The notes beneath the pieces were generated by a model that was not told where the DNA came from, ran no database searches, and saw only the letters and a list, made by a program, of their open reading frames with translations. A program made the position numbers and the translations under genes. A DNA stretch of 64,000 nucleotides from Pelolinea submarina (GTDB taxonomy: Bacteria; Chloroflexota; Anaerolineae; Anaerolineales; Anaerolineaceae): positions 1,488,001 through 1,552,000 of the forward strand of contig NZ_AP018437.1 in the NCBI RefSeq assembly GCF_003966975.1. Direction: 5' to 3'. Of this stretch, positions 6,948 to 14,942 are shown in pieces (the first letter of the stretch is position 1; the number at the start of each line of letters is the position of its first letter).

Positions 6948-9917
6948 ATGAAATATTGGGATTTTGGTAAGATATTTTTTAAGTCAGACAAAGGATCGGC
7001 ATCTGATTGGACGCTCTTATCATCATCGGAGCCGCAACCAGATAAAAATTATGTCAAATCAATTGAAGCAAATATATTGCGTTTCCCAGATGCATCTAGC
7101 TCTGATTTCTGCCTGAATAACAGTAAAACAAAACCGAGTTTTTCTATTGCACTTCTTGATGGAAATCAAGGTAATTCCTTTTATTTATTTCTCATTCAAC
7201 GTAGAAGGGAAGGTGAATTTAATCCCAATGCGCGCACAAACCGGCCATTCAACCAATATCGTATTTATGAACTTTCTACGCAAGAAATTATTGACGGATA
7301 CAAATCAGATCCTTTTTTCTTTACCAATCTTATAGATGAATTTAGAACTGGTGAATTATACCGATTACCAGATTACTTTAAAGATACTATCCATACAAAT
7401 GAAAAACTCATGGTAAGAAGTAAGCATAATTTGGAATCGGAGACAAGAGAAATTGGGACCCAAATATTAAATCTTTACTATTCCTATTTTAAAAAACACT
7501 CAGGTAAATCAACGCCATCGTTACATATTATAAGTTCTGTTGACTCAATCTATAAAAAAATTATGATCATTGATTTTCTGGAATTTCATATTTTCCCGAT
7601 ATATGGGGTTACATCTTTCGCACTAGATTTTATTACCGAGAGAAAAATTGATTTACGTTTATATAATCAACTGCATGAAAAATCAAATTTATTGAAAATT
7701 GATTCTACTTTCGAAACCGAACGATTAAAGAGCATACCAGCAGATGGTGAGTATTTTTCGCAAATTTCAAAATTGGGGAACTGTAGCCATTTAGATGCAA
7801 AGTTGAACCAATATATTCAAGACACGAATAACCTTAACCTAGCGATTAATTTATATCAGATTCTAGAACAGGATATTTCTTTTGAAAATGAAGCCCTATT
7901 TAGTTCAATCAAAGCACTTCTTGCAAAAAGTAACAAGAAAGATGGTTCAAAGATACTGCTTAAACGGATGATTGAAAAACTAAGTTATGAAAGTTGTATC
8001 AATTTACTTAAAGATATCCAATTTTCTGATATCGAAAAATATCAATTCACAGAAATTTTATTAGCAAACTTCTCTGATGATCTTGAAAAGGTAATAAATA
8101 TTATTCTGCAATTTCTCTCTGAGAAAACAAGCAATGCTGATCTTGAAACTAAGGCAATATCCAAATTGGATAAATATGTAAAAAAATACACGGAACAAGA
8201 TTCTAATTTAAGAACACTATCAAACGAAATTCATTTGGGGTTATTGAAAGTTTATCTTCTTTACGGAACCAGTGAGAAAACTACGCCAGAATCTCCCACA
8301 AGAACAAATATAGCAAAGATGCTTGTCAAGAGCATCAAACAAGATGCTACCTTTGAGCTTGTCGAGCTTTTGAAAGTGAATAATCTCGATTTGCCATTCA
8401 AGCAATTGGTTTTCGAAACCAATACTGATTGGAGTTTTTCTGCAATATATGATTTCCTTTCAATCAGTAGATCTCTGTATAAGAGCGATTATTTGGAATT
8501 ATTACTCCATTTTCTTAAAATAATTATTAGAATTAATAAATATGTTAATGAGATTAAAACTGACCTGAAAAAGTTCAAATATTTATTTATGCAATATAAA
8601 ACTTCAGGGATAAAATCACAAGATGAAGATAATAGAAATAATTCTCCAGCTCTATTAGTCTTTTCCGACCAAGTTGACCTCAAATATTATCTATCTCTAA
8701 ATAAATTTATCTTTGAAATTTGCTCGGATGGGCATGATGATCAGGTGCAATTTATTGAATGGTGGTTTTTCGCTGAGGTCGCTTATGCTAAGGATAATCC
8801 TGAGACTCCACAGAAAAATTCAATTCGTTATGACCAAATCAGTGAAATAATTAACTGGTTCCAAGATAAGAATGACAAACTATATTATGCAATAACCGAG
8901 GAATTTCGTTATCTGATGAGCTATGGAAAATTAGAAAGCGATCTCTGTTTATATGATGCTTGTGCACATTATAACGGCGATACACTGAGTGATGATACAA
9001 ATATTGGCTTATTCCTTGATATGGTGAAAATCTGGCAAAATAAGCAAATAATATTATTACCTGAAGATATCAACAGAACGATTGACCTTTTACCAGCCTC
9101 ATATGGAATTCTCGAAAATGTACGCAAATCGATAGCGAATGGTGAAAGAAAGACCGAGATTGATAAAATTAATTTTGAAAAGTGGTTGGGTGGTACTTCT
9201 GAGAAACGAAATGCGAAATTACCGATAGCAGATATTGATAAATTGTATGATACCGTTTGTGATTTGAAAGAACTATCACCTCGATTAGCATGGTATTTGA
9301 TGACTGAAGAAGATGCAACTTTCGATATTCATCAAGATCACAAAGAGTATAAAACTTTTTGTAAAAGTATATTTGAAAAGACTGTAAATAAAAATGATGA
9401 AATAGTTGAACGATTAACACTATTTTTAGAGATAATTTCGCAAATTCCTGAAAATATCTGGATCCAAGTTCAATGTGTAATGTCAGTCCGCTATATGACT
9501 GAAATCATAAAAAAAGTAGTGGAAATGGAAGTTGATAACAAATTTTCTATTTCAGAAATTAATGACCAGCAGTTACAGGTAATATGTGCGATTGCGCTCA
9601 GTATTTCACCAAATAGTTTAGCAACAATTTTTAGCAATTTTGTTCGGGCTAAGATTAGTTTCGAATCTGATAACAGTATCTTTATACATGGTTTACACAA
9701 ACATACAATTGAAATGCTCGGTACGGTCTCAAATAAATTTGGATTTCAAACTGAATTTAATCAAATTTTAGCAAAAAAAAACAAAATTTATGAAAAATTA
9801 AAAATAAATATAGAAAAAAACGAAAATCGGATCCAAAAGCCAAAGATAAAAATTATGAAAAAAGAAATTATTGATTATCCATTATCAGATGAAGGAAATC
9901 AAAAAAGTGATAATTGA
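6948..9917 (+). CDS. Large GTPase-associated protein (GAP1-like)
   Basis: A 989-residue protein with no signal peptide. The N-terminal 170 residues are a mixed alpha/beta domain containing NRPFNQYRIYELS, which resembles the N-terminal 'GAP1-N' region of GTPase-associated proteins, with RPF-x-Q-x-R-like conserved spacing. The rest is long, helical and poorly conserved in appearance (repeat-like helices about 300-960), with a strongly basic Lys/Asn-rich C-terminus. I see no catalytic motif. Its place right after two GTPase genes fits a partner or scaffold that responds to their nucleotide state. The family call rests on context plus weak N-terminal similarity recalled from the literature; a profile search would decide it. 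It closes the coherent operon. Confidence 0.5.
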   Translation: MKYWDFGKIFFKSDKGSASDWTLLSSSEPQPDKNYVKSIEANILRFPDASSSDFCLNNSKTKPSFSIALLDGNQGNSFYLFLIQRRREGEFNPNARTNRPFNQYRIYELSTQEIIDGYKSDPFFFTNLIDEFRTGELYRLPDYFKDTIHTNEKLMVRSKHNLESETREIGTQILNLYYSYFKKHSGKSTPSLHIISSVDSIYKKIMIIDFLEFHIFPIYGVTSFALDFITERKIDLRLYNQLHEKSNLLKIDSTFETERLKSIPADGEYFSQISKLGNCSHLDAKLNQYIQDTNNLNLAINLYQILEQDISFENEALFSSIKALLAKSNKKDGSKILLKRMIEKLSYESCINLLKDIQFSDIEKYQFTEILLANFSDDLEKVINIILQFLSEKTSNADLETKAISKLDKYVKKYTEQDSNLRTLSNEIHLGLLKVYLLYGTSEKTTPESPTRTNIAKMLVKSIKQDATFELVELLKVNNLDLPFKQLVFETNTDWSFSAIYDFLSISRSLYKSDYLELLLHFLKIIIRINKYVNEIKTDLKKFKYLFMQYKTSGIKSQDEDNRNNSPALLVFSDQVDLKYYLSLNKFIFEICSDGHDDQVQFIEWWFFAEVAYAKDNPETPQKNSIRYDQISEIINWFQDKNDKLYYAITEEFRYLMSYGKLESDLCLYDACAHYNGDTLSDDTNIGLFLDMVKIWQNKQIILLPEDINRTIDLLPASYGILENVRKSIANGERKTEIDKINFEKWLGGTSEKRNAKLPIADIDKLYDTVCDLKELSPRLAWYLMTEEDATFDIHQDHKEYKTFCKSIFEKTVNKNDEIVERLTLFLEIISQIPENIWIQVQCVMSVRYMTEIIKKVVEMEVDNKFSISEINDQQLQVICAIALSISPNSLATIFSNFVRAKISFESDNSIFIHGLHKHTIEMLGTVSNKFGFQTEFNQILAKKNKIYEKLKINIEKNENRIQKPKIKIMKKEIIDYPLSDEGNQKSDN

Positions 9918-9927
9918 TTTTGTAATA

Positions 9928-10020
9928 ATGATAATCGTGGTTTTAATAATTCTGATTCTGTTCGCATTTATTATGTATTTGCTAGAAAGGAAAATAATTT
10001 TTGTTTGGAGATTAAATTAA
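9928..10020 (+). CDS. Possible 30-residue single-helix membrane peptide
   Basis: An ATG 10 bp after the large gene opens a short frame encoding MIIVVLIILILFAFIMYLLE followed by a basic tail RKIIFVWRLN. It is almost entirely one hydrophobic helix with a positive C-terminal end, as in small membrane toxins or holin-like peptides. No ribosome site is obvious, and the region beyond is decayed DNA. It could be the last gene of the operon or chance in AT-rich sequence. Confidence 0.3.
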   Translation: MIIVVLIILILFAFIMYLLERKIIFVWRLN

Positions 10021-10040
10021 TTATTAAAGGGACTCAAATT

Positions 10041-10172
10041 GTGATTAATGAATTACAAATACCGATAGCCTTAGGTTTAGCTTTTGGAGGGATTTTATAT
10101 TCTTCCCTATTACAACTTGTTCACCTAAAAATGTGGGAAATAGTTCAATTGCAATTTCTTCTTTCGGATTAG
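10041..10172 (+). CDS. Possible 43-residue membrane peptide (GTG start)
   Basis: A GTG at 10041, about 9 bp after an AAAGGG site, opens a 43-codon frame. The product has a central hydrophobic stretch (IPIALGLAFGGILYSSLLQL) and a Trp/Gln-containing tail. It follows the 30-residue peptide frame by 20 bp. The pair could encode small membrane proteins of the conflict operon, or be a relic. It is listed because of the ribosome site and hydrophobic coherence only. Confidence 0.25.
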   Translation: MINELQIPIALGLAFGGILYSSLLQLVHLKMWEIVQLQFLLSD

Positions 10173-10324
10173 GGTTCCCTCTTACCTGGTAGCTGCATCT
10201 AAACCCCCATTTGATATCTTTTTGATGGAAAAAATTTCGATATCTTATTGCTAATTATCCTGGCGGTACTTTGCGTAGGAATTCTTTATTGGAAGTGCCC
10301 CAATATTATGTGATCCATTTCTAA

Positions 10325-10660
10325 ATATTTAATTCTCAGGCCATAAACTCATATTTTCTTTTTTGGGGCTATTGTGTTCCTAATTTCTGATAAACATGAC
10401 CAACTGGTAAGTACATTATTTCATCTCTCTCATCTTATCCAATAGATTCACTTATTTCTAAAATGTCAGCAGGTTGAGATAATTGATGGGTGATTGTTGT
10501 ATTTATATTAGTAATAACATTTTGAACTAATCGGCTTGGGGATTGGTCTACAATAAGTAAACACACACCTCTTAATCGTAGAATCGCTAGCATTCATTCA
10601 AACATGACTCCTGGCAAATTATCAACTGTCGTTACTTCCGGCTTAAAACCAGTCTCTTTA
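10325..10660 (-). pseudogene. Decayed HerA/DUF87-type ATPase, C-terminal fragment
   Basis: Reading the minus strand from about 10660 to 10325 in one frame gives a recognisable HerA-like (DUF87/ATP-binding) C-terminal segment broken by several stops: DNLPGVMFE, stop, MLAILRLRGVCLLIVDQSPS, RLVQNVITNINTTITHQL, then SIG, stop, DERDEIMYLPVGHVYQKLG. The run 'LLIVDQSPSRL...ITN.NT.I.H.L' followed by 'E.E.I..LPVGH' is characteristic of the family's sensor region and end. At least four in-frame stops show that it is dead. No P-loop part remains in the window. It marks this gap as a graveyard of a mobile or defence ATPase. Confidence 0.7.
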
Positions 10661-10879
10661 ATAAATTAATAGGAAATTGTGCAATTTGCTTGTTTCTGCT
10701 TGTAAAGAAGCAGAATTGCATAACAAGAATGTTAATTGTGAGGTTAACAAAATCAGATAGCTATTTGATGCTACGTTAAACAATATAACAAACGACTCAT
10801 CGAGAATATGATCTGGAATCAGGTGCTAATTGAATAATCCTATACAGTTAGTAGTATAGCGAGTTATACCTAAAAGATT

Positions 10880-11002
10880 ATGGATCGTCTGAATGGGAAA
10901 CGGGATGACCGATATTATACTTACCATTCTTTAAGTAGCCGAATATCTGAAGCTCACAAATTTAAAGGTTGGGATGGCAGAATATCTAAACTATTAAGAT
11001 AA
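10880..11002 (+). pseudogene. Short coding relic of unknown family
   Basis: An ATG-started frame of 40 codons encodes a charged, aromatic peptide (MDRLNGKRDDRYYTYHSLSS, then RISEAHKFKGWDG and a basic end). The amino-acid mix looks protein-like rather than random AT-rich translation, but there is no ribosome site and no recognisable family. It is probably a leftover of a degraded gene in the 9.9-11.3 kb gap. From 11003 to 11311 I see only AT-rich sequence with no supportable gene. Confidence 0.2.
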
Positions 11003-11311
11003 AAAACGATTAATCCTTTACTTACTTTTTTATTGTCGTGAATAAAAAGGAATAATCAAACTTTTTGAGAAAACAGACTAAAAACATCTTATATAGATCA
11101 AAGTAACCAAAAATCGATTTAATAAAAAACTCGGCTTGATACTTCAAGCAAAATTAAATTAATTTATATTACCTTTGCTTTTTGAGCGTCATAAAGAGAT
11201 CAGAACAAATGTATTATTATCACCGTATATCTTCTCGTAAAAAATTCTTTGGGGAACAAGATTGAAAAATTAAATGGTTAGGCAATTGACTAATCTGTTA
11301 TTATTTTTCAA

Positions 11312-12148
11312 GTGAAAAAAGAAAATTCAGAAATCTATAGAAACGGAAAATTAATTGAGCTGAACAACCCTCAACCGGAAATCAGGAAGAACGCAGAATC
11401 AGCCAAAGATTGGGCATATGCAGATGAGGCGGTTTATCTCTACCGGATGGCGGTTCTATTTAAAGATCGGTTTTTAGATCCGATATTATTGACTGATCGG
11501 CGTAGGCTGCCTGATCCGGTCATCTCCTTTGCCAATTTAAGGAATAAAAATACACTGGCTGCTTATACCTTGGTGCGTAATCCCCAGGGTTTGCTGTACG
11601 AAATTACTATGAACAATGTGCATTATATAGATGAAGAACAAAGTGGGAAAAAAGTAAAACGTTGGAGTTTTGGTAAATGGGCGCAGCTTGAAACTTTATT
11701 GCATGAACAGGTTCACCTCTGGCAGCAAAACTTTGGGACTGATCCGGTCAGACCCGGCCAAGCTTATCACAACAAAGAATTTATCAATAAATGTGAGAGT
11801 CTGGGGCTGCACCCCATGCCGGGAGCGGGCTGTCACACTCGCTTGGCGGATGGAAACTTTGCCATTTTGATGAAAGAACTGGGCGTCGAACCACCAAACC
11901 TGGGTGAAAAAATGAATGACTTGGATATTGATTGGTTCAAATGGTTTCTTGATTCTCTGGGTAAGGGGAGAAAAGGAACCTCAACCTTGCACAAATGGAC
12001 TTGTCCGGAATGCGGCCTCAAAGTGCGTATCGGGATCAAAGGCGACCCGAAAATCCGCCACGATCCCTGTGAGCAAAAAATCGGCCACCCCGTTTTCTTC
12101 GTTAAGGCAGACGGGATAACACATACTATTTATAAGGGCAAAAAATAG
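11312..12148 (+). CDS. SprT-like zinc metalloprotease domain protein
   Basis: A 278-residue protein with a GTG start. The catalytic HExxH is LLHEQVHLWQQ (His131, Glu132, His135), followed by a third metal ligand candidate in AYHNKEF near residue 153, as in SprT/Spartan-like domains. The C-terminus holds a zinc ribbon: WTCPECGLKVRIG, with the second ligand pair in a Cys/His-containing HDPCEQKIGHP. SprT-like proteases cut protein-DNA crosslinks, and homologues occur often on plasmids and phages. It stands alone between the decayed gap and the AbiE pair, and an inverted repeat spans its stop codon. Family call is good; substrate unknown. Confidence 0.75.
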   Translation: MKKENSEIYRNGKLIELNNPQPEIRKNAESAKDWAYADEAVYLYRMAVLFKDRFLDPILLTDRRRLPDPVISFANLRNKNTLAAYTLVRNPQGLLYEITMNNVHYIDEEQSGKKVKRWSFGKWAQLETLLHEQVHLWQQNFGTDPVRPGQAYHNKEFINKCESLGLHPMPGAGCHTRLADGNFAILMKELGVEPPNLGEKMNDLDIDWFKWFLDSLGKGRKGTSTLHKWTCPECGLKVRIGIKGDPKIRHDPCEQKIGHPVFFVKADGITHTIYKGKK

Positions 12149-12164
12149 CTCGAGATTTTGCCCT
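12135..12164 (+). terminator. Hairpin over the end of the SprT-like gene
   Basis: AGGGCAAAA (12135-12143) and TTTTGCCCT (12156-12164) form a perfect 9-bp stem with a 12-nt loop that includes the stop codon. No strong T run follows on the plus strand, so termination is plausible but weak. The stretch from 12165 to 12429 holds no gene I can support. Confidence 0.4.
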
Positions 12165-12429
12165 ATAAAATATTGTTCATTTTCTGAAATTATAGGCTGG
12201 TGTGTTTATTTCGTTGAACCTGGTTTTTGTGTTATGGAGGGCAGCGTAGATGGTTGAGGTTGAAACAATGTCGCAAAAGGAAGCTTGTACGACATAAAAT
12301 GGTAAGATTGGGGTTGGCCAATTCTCACATGTAAGTCTTGTAATAATCTTTGACGAAAGACGGTTAAATGAGAAAAGGACGAGAAAATGATAGAGCTATG
12401 TCTTAATTTGGGGCTGGTTAATTCAGTTT

Positions 12430-13002
12430 TTAAAAACCCATCTTCGATACCTGTTTTTGAACACTGAGATTGAATGATGGTAAGTATTTTGCCAATTTTC
12501 CTCTATCCAATGAATCCAGGTACCATTCCGAATAATTTCCGGCTCTCTTACCCAAAATCATTAAATAGATTTGATCCAAGAAAGCTTTTTCCGGTTGAGC
12601 CAGGTACATTCCGTTAATCAAGTCATAACCGAAAAATAATTTTGGATTCAATTGGGAATACTCACATTCAATTCCAGCCAGGGTGATTTTTTTGGAGTGG
12701 CGGGTAGTAGCTAAAGTCAATCCATATAATCCCTGATTAATAATGCCATATTTTGACAAAGCGCTTTCAAAACTAACGTAACTAGGGTAATAGAGTTGAG
12801 TAGCAACTTTTTCGATATCCAGATTTTCCCGTTTTAGGGTATAGATGCTGCGGGTAATTTGAATTAATACCCCGGCGTCGAGCATTCTTTTGACCGAAAT
12901 TTTGAGATGTGCTTCTTCCGGGAACAGTTTTTGGAGGTCTTTAATACTAAAGACATCTTTTCCCAAAGCTTCTATTTTCTGAATTAACTGCTGGCGTTTC
13001 AT
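12430..13002 (-). CDS. abiEi: AbiEi-type antitoxin
   Basis: A 190-residue protein. The N-terminus is a winged-helix segment (residues about 1-55, with FSIKDLQKLFPEEAHLK), followed by the AbiEi antitoxin core: SIYTLKRENL, YYPSYVSFESALSKYGII, and the late YLAQPEKAFLDQIYLM block. AbiEi proteins repress their own promoter and neutralise the AbiEii nucleotidyltransferase in type IV toxin-antitoxin systems, which give abortive phage infection and stabilise mobile DNA. Its start overlaps the end of the toxin gene by 4 bp. The toxin gene comes first in the transcript, the reverse of the usual AbiE order. Confidence 0.85.
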   Translation of the reverse strand: MKRQQLIQKIEALGKDVFSIKDLQKLFPEEAHLKISVKRMLDAGVLIQITRSIYTLKRENLDIEKVATQLYYPSYVSFESALSKYGIINQGLYGLTLATTRHSKKITLAGIECEYSQLNPKLFFGYDLINGMYLAQPEKAFLDQIYLMILGKRAGNYSEWYLDSLDRGKLAKYLPSFNLSVQKQVSKMGF

Positions 13003-13673
13003 TTTTTAAATAACTCGACAACTTTCCGATAATTCTTGGGAAGAAAATGATTCAAACTATCCATTAGTTCTTTTTGATCGTATTTATAAACTTCCTTGAT
13101 CACCAGGTTTTGACCTAATTTTTGGCTGATATACCAGGCGTCAAATAAATCTCGGGGTTCCCGCCGTTCCTGGTTCTCAAGAATCCGGATTTTATCCTTT
13201 AGAATTGATTGCAATGTATAAACCCGACCGATCACTTCCAGATTATTGAAGGGACTTTTAATCAAGGTAACAGTCTGTTCGAACCCCCGGTTTTTTTTAT
13301 TGACCTCAACCTTAATACCAATAGGGATAGACCGGTAGTCCACATGGATGATAACTTTGGCATATAGCGTGTGATACTTATCGTGAATATCCTTGACGAC
13401 GGCACCGGGAATGACCTTTTCAATTTTACTGAGCGACTGGTTAAAATCAGAAAAAGCCACTTCACCCAACAACGAAAAATCCAAATCTTCAGAGAACCTG
13501 ACCGAGTTATACGCCAATCTCAGAGCAGTTCCGCCTTTAAAAACCAGTTTGTTTTCAAAAGGAGCATTAAATAAAATATCCAGCAAATACATTTGACAAT
13601 GTTCTTTGAGAATATTATCAACGGTAGTTTGCTGCTCCAAGGCAAATTTTTGAGCTTGATCTTGTGTCAACAT
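12999..13673 (-). CDS. abiEii: AbiEii-type nucleotidyltransferase toxin
   Basis: A protein of about 224 residues. The nucleotidyltransferase core is FKGGTALRLAYN followed by RFSEDLDFSLL (the GG[ST] and DxD-type catalytic sites), then the conserved Lys in ILKDKIRIL and the late RREPRDLFDAWYI motif of AbiEii. These enzymes modify tRNA acceptor ends or otherwise stop growth until held by AbiEi. The start is taken at 13673, because an 18-bp palindrome lies directly upstream; an alternative ATG at 13680-13682 sits inside that palindrome. No ribosome site is seen, so the mRNA may be near-leaderless. The antitoxin gene follows with a 4-bp overlap. Confidence 0.85.
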   Translation of the reverse strand: MLTQDQAQKFALEQQTTVDNILKEHCQMYLLDILFNAPFENKLVFKGGTALRLAYNSVRFSEDLDFSLLGEVAFSDFNQSLSKIEKVIPGAVVKDIHDKYHTLYAKVIIHVDYRSIPIGIKVEVNKKNRGFEQTVTLIKSPFNNLEVIGRVYTLQSILKDKIRILENQERREPRDLFDAWYISQKLGQNLVIKEVYKYDQKELMDSLNHFLPKNYRKVVELFKK

Positions 13674-13674
13674 A

Positions 13675-13692
13675 GTATACATTAATGTATAC
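13675..13692. promoter_or_regulatory. Perfect 18-bp palindromic operator of the AbiE pair
   Basis: GTATACATTAATGTATAC is its own reverse complement and sits immediately upstream of the AbiEii start. It overlaps the probable -10 region of a minus-strand promoter. AbiEi proteins bind inverted repeats in their own promoter (family knowledge), so this is the likely autoregulatory site. Confidence 0.7.
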
Positions 13693-13712
13693 CAACCTTA
13701 CACTGTTGTCAA
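13686..13712 (-). promoter_or_regulatory. Promoter of the AbiE pair
   Basis: On the minus strand TTGACA (13707-13712) lies 15-17 bp upstream of a -10-like TATACA/TACATT inside the palindrome. Transcription would begin close to the toxin start codon. From 13713 to 13930 I see no gene. Confidence 0.5.
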
Positions 13713-13930
13713 GTAATTCGTTAATTTTTGCATTTTTACAATAGGTACTGGAACATATATCTGTCCGAACTTCACTATAAATATCCATGCCTCGGTGGAC
13801 AACAGGACAATTTGCCTGAACCTGTATCCACCGCCTCTATCGGGCATTCTCAAGAAACTACACAACCCCTCTTGCCGCAGGGCATGTTGCGTGAGGCATG
13901 GCTTCATAAGAGAATATCACTTCCCTCACT

Positions 13931-14902
13931 TCATGGTAAAAAAAGCGCTATTGGCTGTTCGTGATCTGCCTGGTGCCAAATCGGAGAAGTCAAAACATTT
14001 TGTTCCCGCACCTGGTCAACGGTGGTGAACAGAAACAAGCGTGCTCCGGCACCAACAGATTGGCGGGTTTGAGTTAAAAGGTTTTTCATGCGCACCAGAC
14101 CGGTGGTCACTACCAACCAGCGCCCGGAGTTGTAACCAAAGCGGTTTTTAAAAACGGTACTTTTAATGTAAACTGCCCCTGGTACGGTTTTTTCCCTCCC
14201 AAAACTGGGATTGTCGTGAGTAGAGTTATCCAACTCAAACAGGAAACGAGCGCGTGCCGGTGAACCGTCGATTTGCCGCCGTTGATCTGTAATCACAAAG
14301 TAACTATCTGGGCAGACACCCTTTTTTACGAGGTGCAGCCTGCCTTCCCGGTCTTTGGTCTCGTATTCAACCACATCCATGTTGCAATGCAGCACCCGCT
14401 CGTGTATCCATTCTTCCAAAGCCAGGTGTGGTAAAACCCGCAGGCTCTTTTCCACCGCCAGGCGGAAATCGACAATTGCTAAGTCGTGCTCAAGCTGCAT
14501 CCAGCGCGGCTCCCGCAGCCAGCGAAAGCCTGCCTCGCGCAGCCGGTTTTCAAGCAAGCGCATCTGGTTCTCACCTTGGTTGGCAGGGGCAGGGATGGAT
14601 ATTCCTGCCTGACCTGCCAACCAGAGTATGCCCTTCCAGTTAAGCCAGAGGATCGGCTCGGGCAGCGGTTTGCTGCGCCAGGCATTGCGATCCGGCCAGG
14701 TGATCAAGCCATTATGAAATAACTTGGCCAGACGTTTTTCCATGGCTCGCTGGCTTTTATCTGCCCAAAAGAGCTCTTTCAACTGCCTCTTTGCCAGCAG
14801 TCCACCGTAGTCCATTATTGCCTGTAAAATCTCCCCATCCCGATCCTGAAAACGCATGGGTAACAGCAGGTTGTCAGTTTTTGAACCGGACGCGTTGACC
14901 AT
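13931..14902 (-). CDS. Replication-relaxation family protein
   Basis: A protein of about 323 residues. The start at 14902 is preceded by GGAAGAAGGA; a longer reading to 15019 overlaps the upstream gene and is rejected. Residues about 20-100 form a winged-helix domain (FQDRDGEILQAIMDYGGLLA, then KRLAKLFHNGLITW), as in replication-relaxation (RepL-like) proteins of actinobacterial and Chloroflexota mobile elements. The C-terminal half looks like a nuclease-like alpha/beta fold with FELDNSTHDNPSFGREK and WLVVTTGLVRMKNL. These proteins are encoded next to TraG/VirD4-type ATPases in conjugative elements, exactly as here. It is the last gene of a five-gene minus-strand operon. Confidence 0.7.
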   Translation of the reverse strand: MVNASGSKTDNLLLPMRFQDRDGEILQAIMDYGGLLAKRQLKELFWADKSQRAMEKRLAKLFHNGLITWPDRNAWRSKPLPEPILWLNWKGILWLAGQAGISIPAPANQGENQMRLLENRLREAGFRWLREPRWMQLEHDLAIVDFRLAVEKSLRVLPHLALEEWIHERVLHCNMDVVEYETKDREGRLHLVKKGVCPDSYFVITDQRRQIDGSPARARFLFELDNSTHDNPSFGREKTVPGAVYIKSTVFKNRFGYNSGRWLVVTTGLVRMKNLLTQTRQSVGAGARLFLFTTVDQVREQNVLTSPIWHQADHEQPIALFLP

Positions 14903-14942
14903 AATATCCTTCTTCCTTTTATATGGGTATTTTTCCAGTAGT

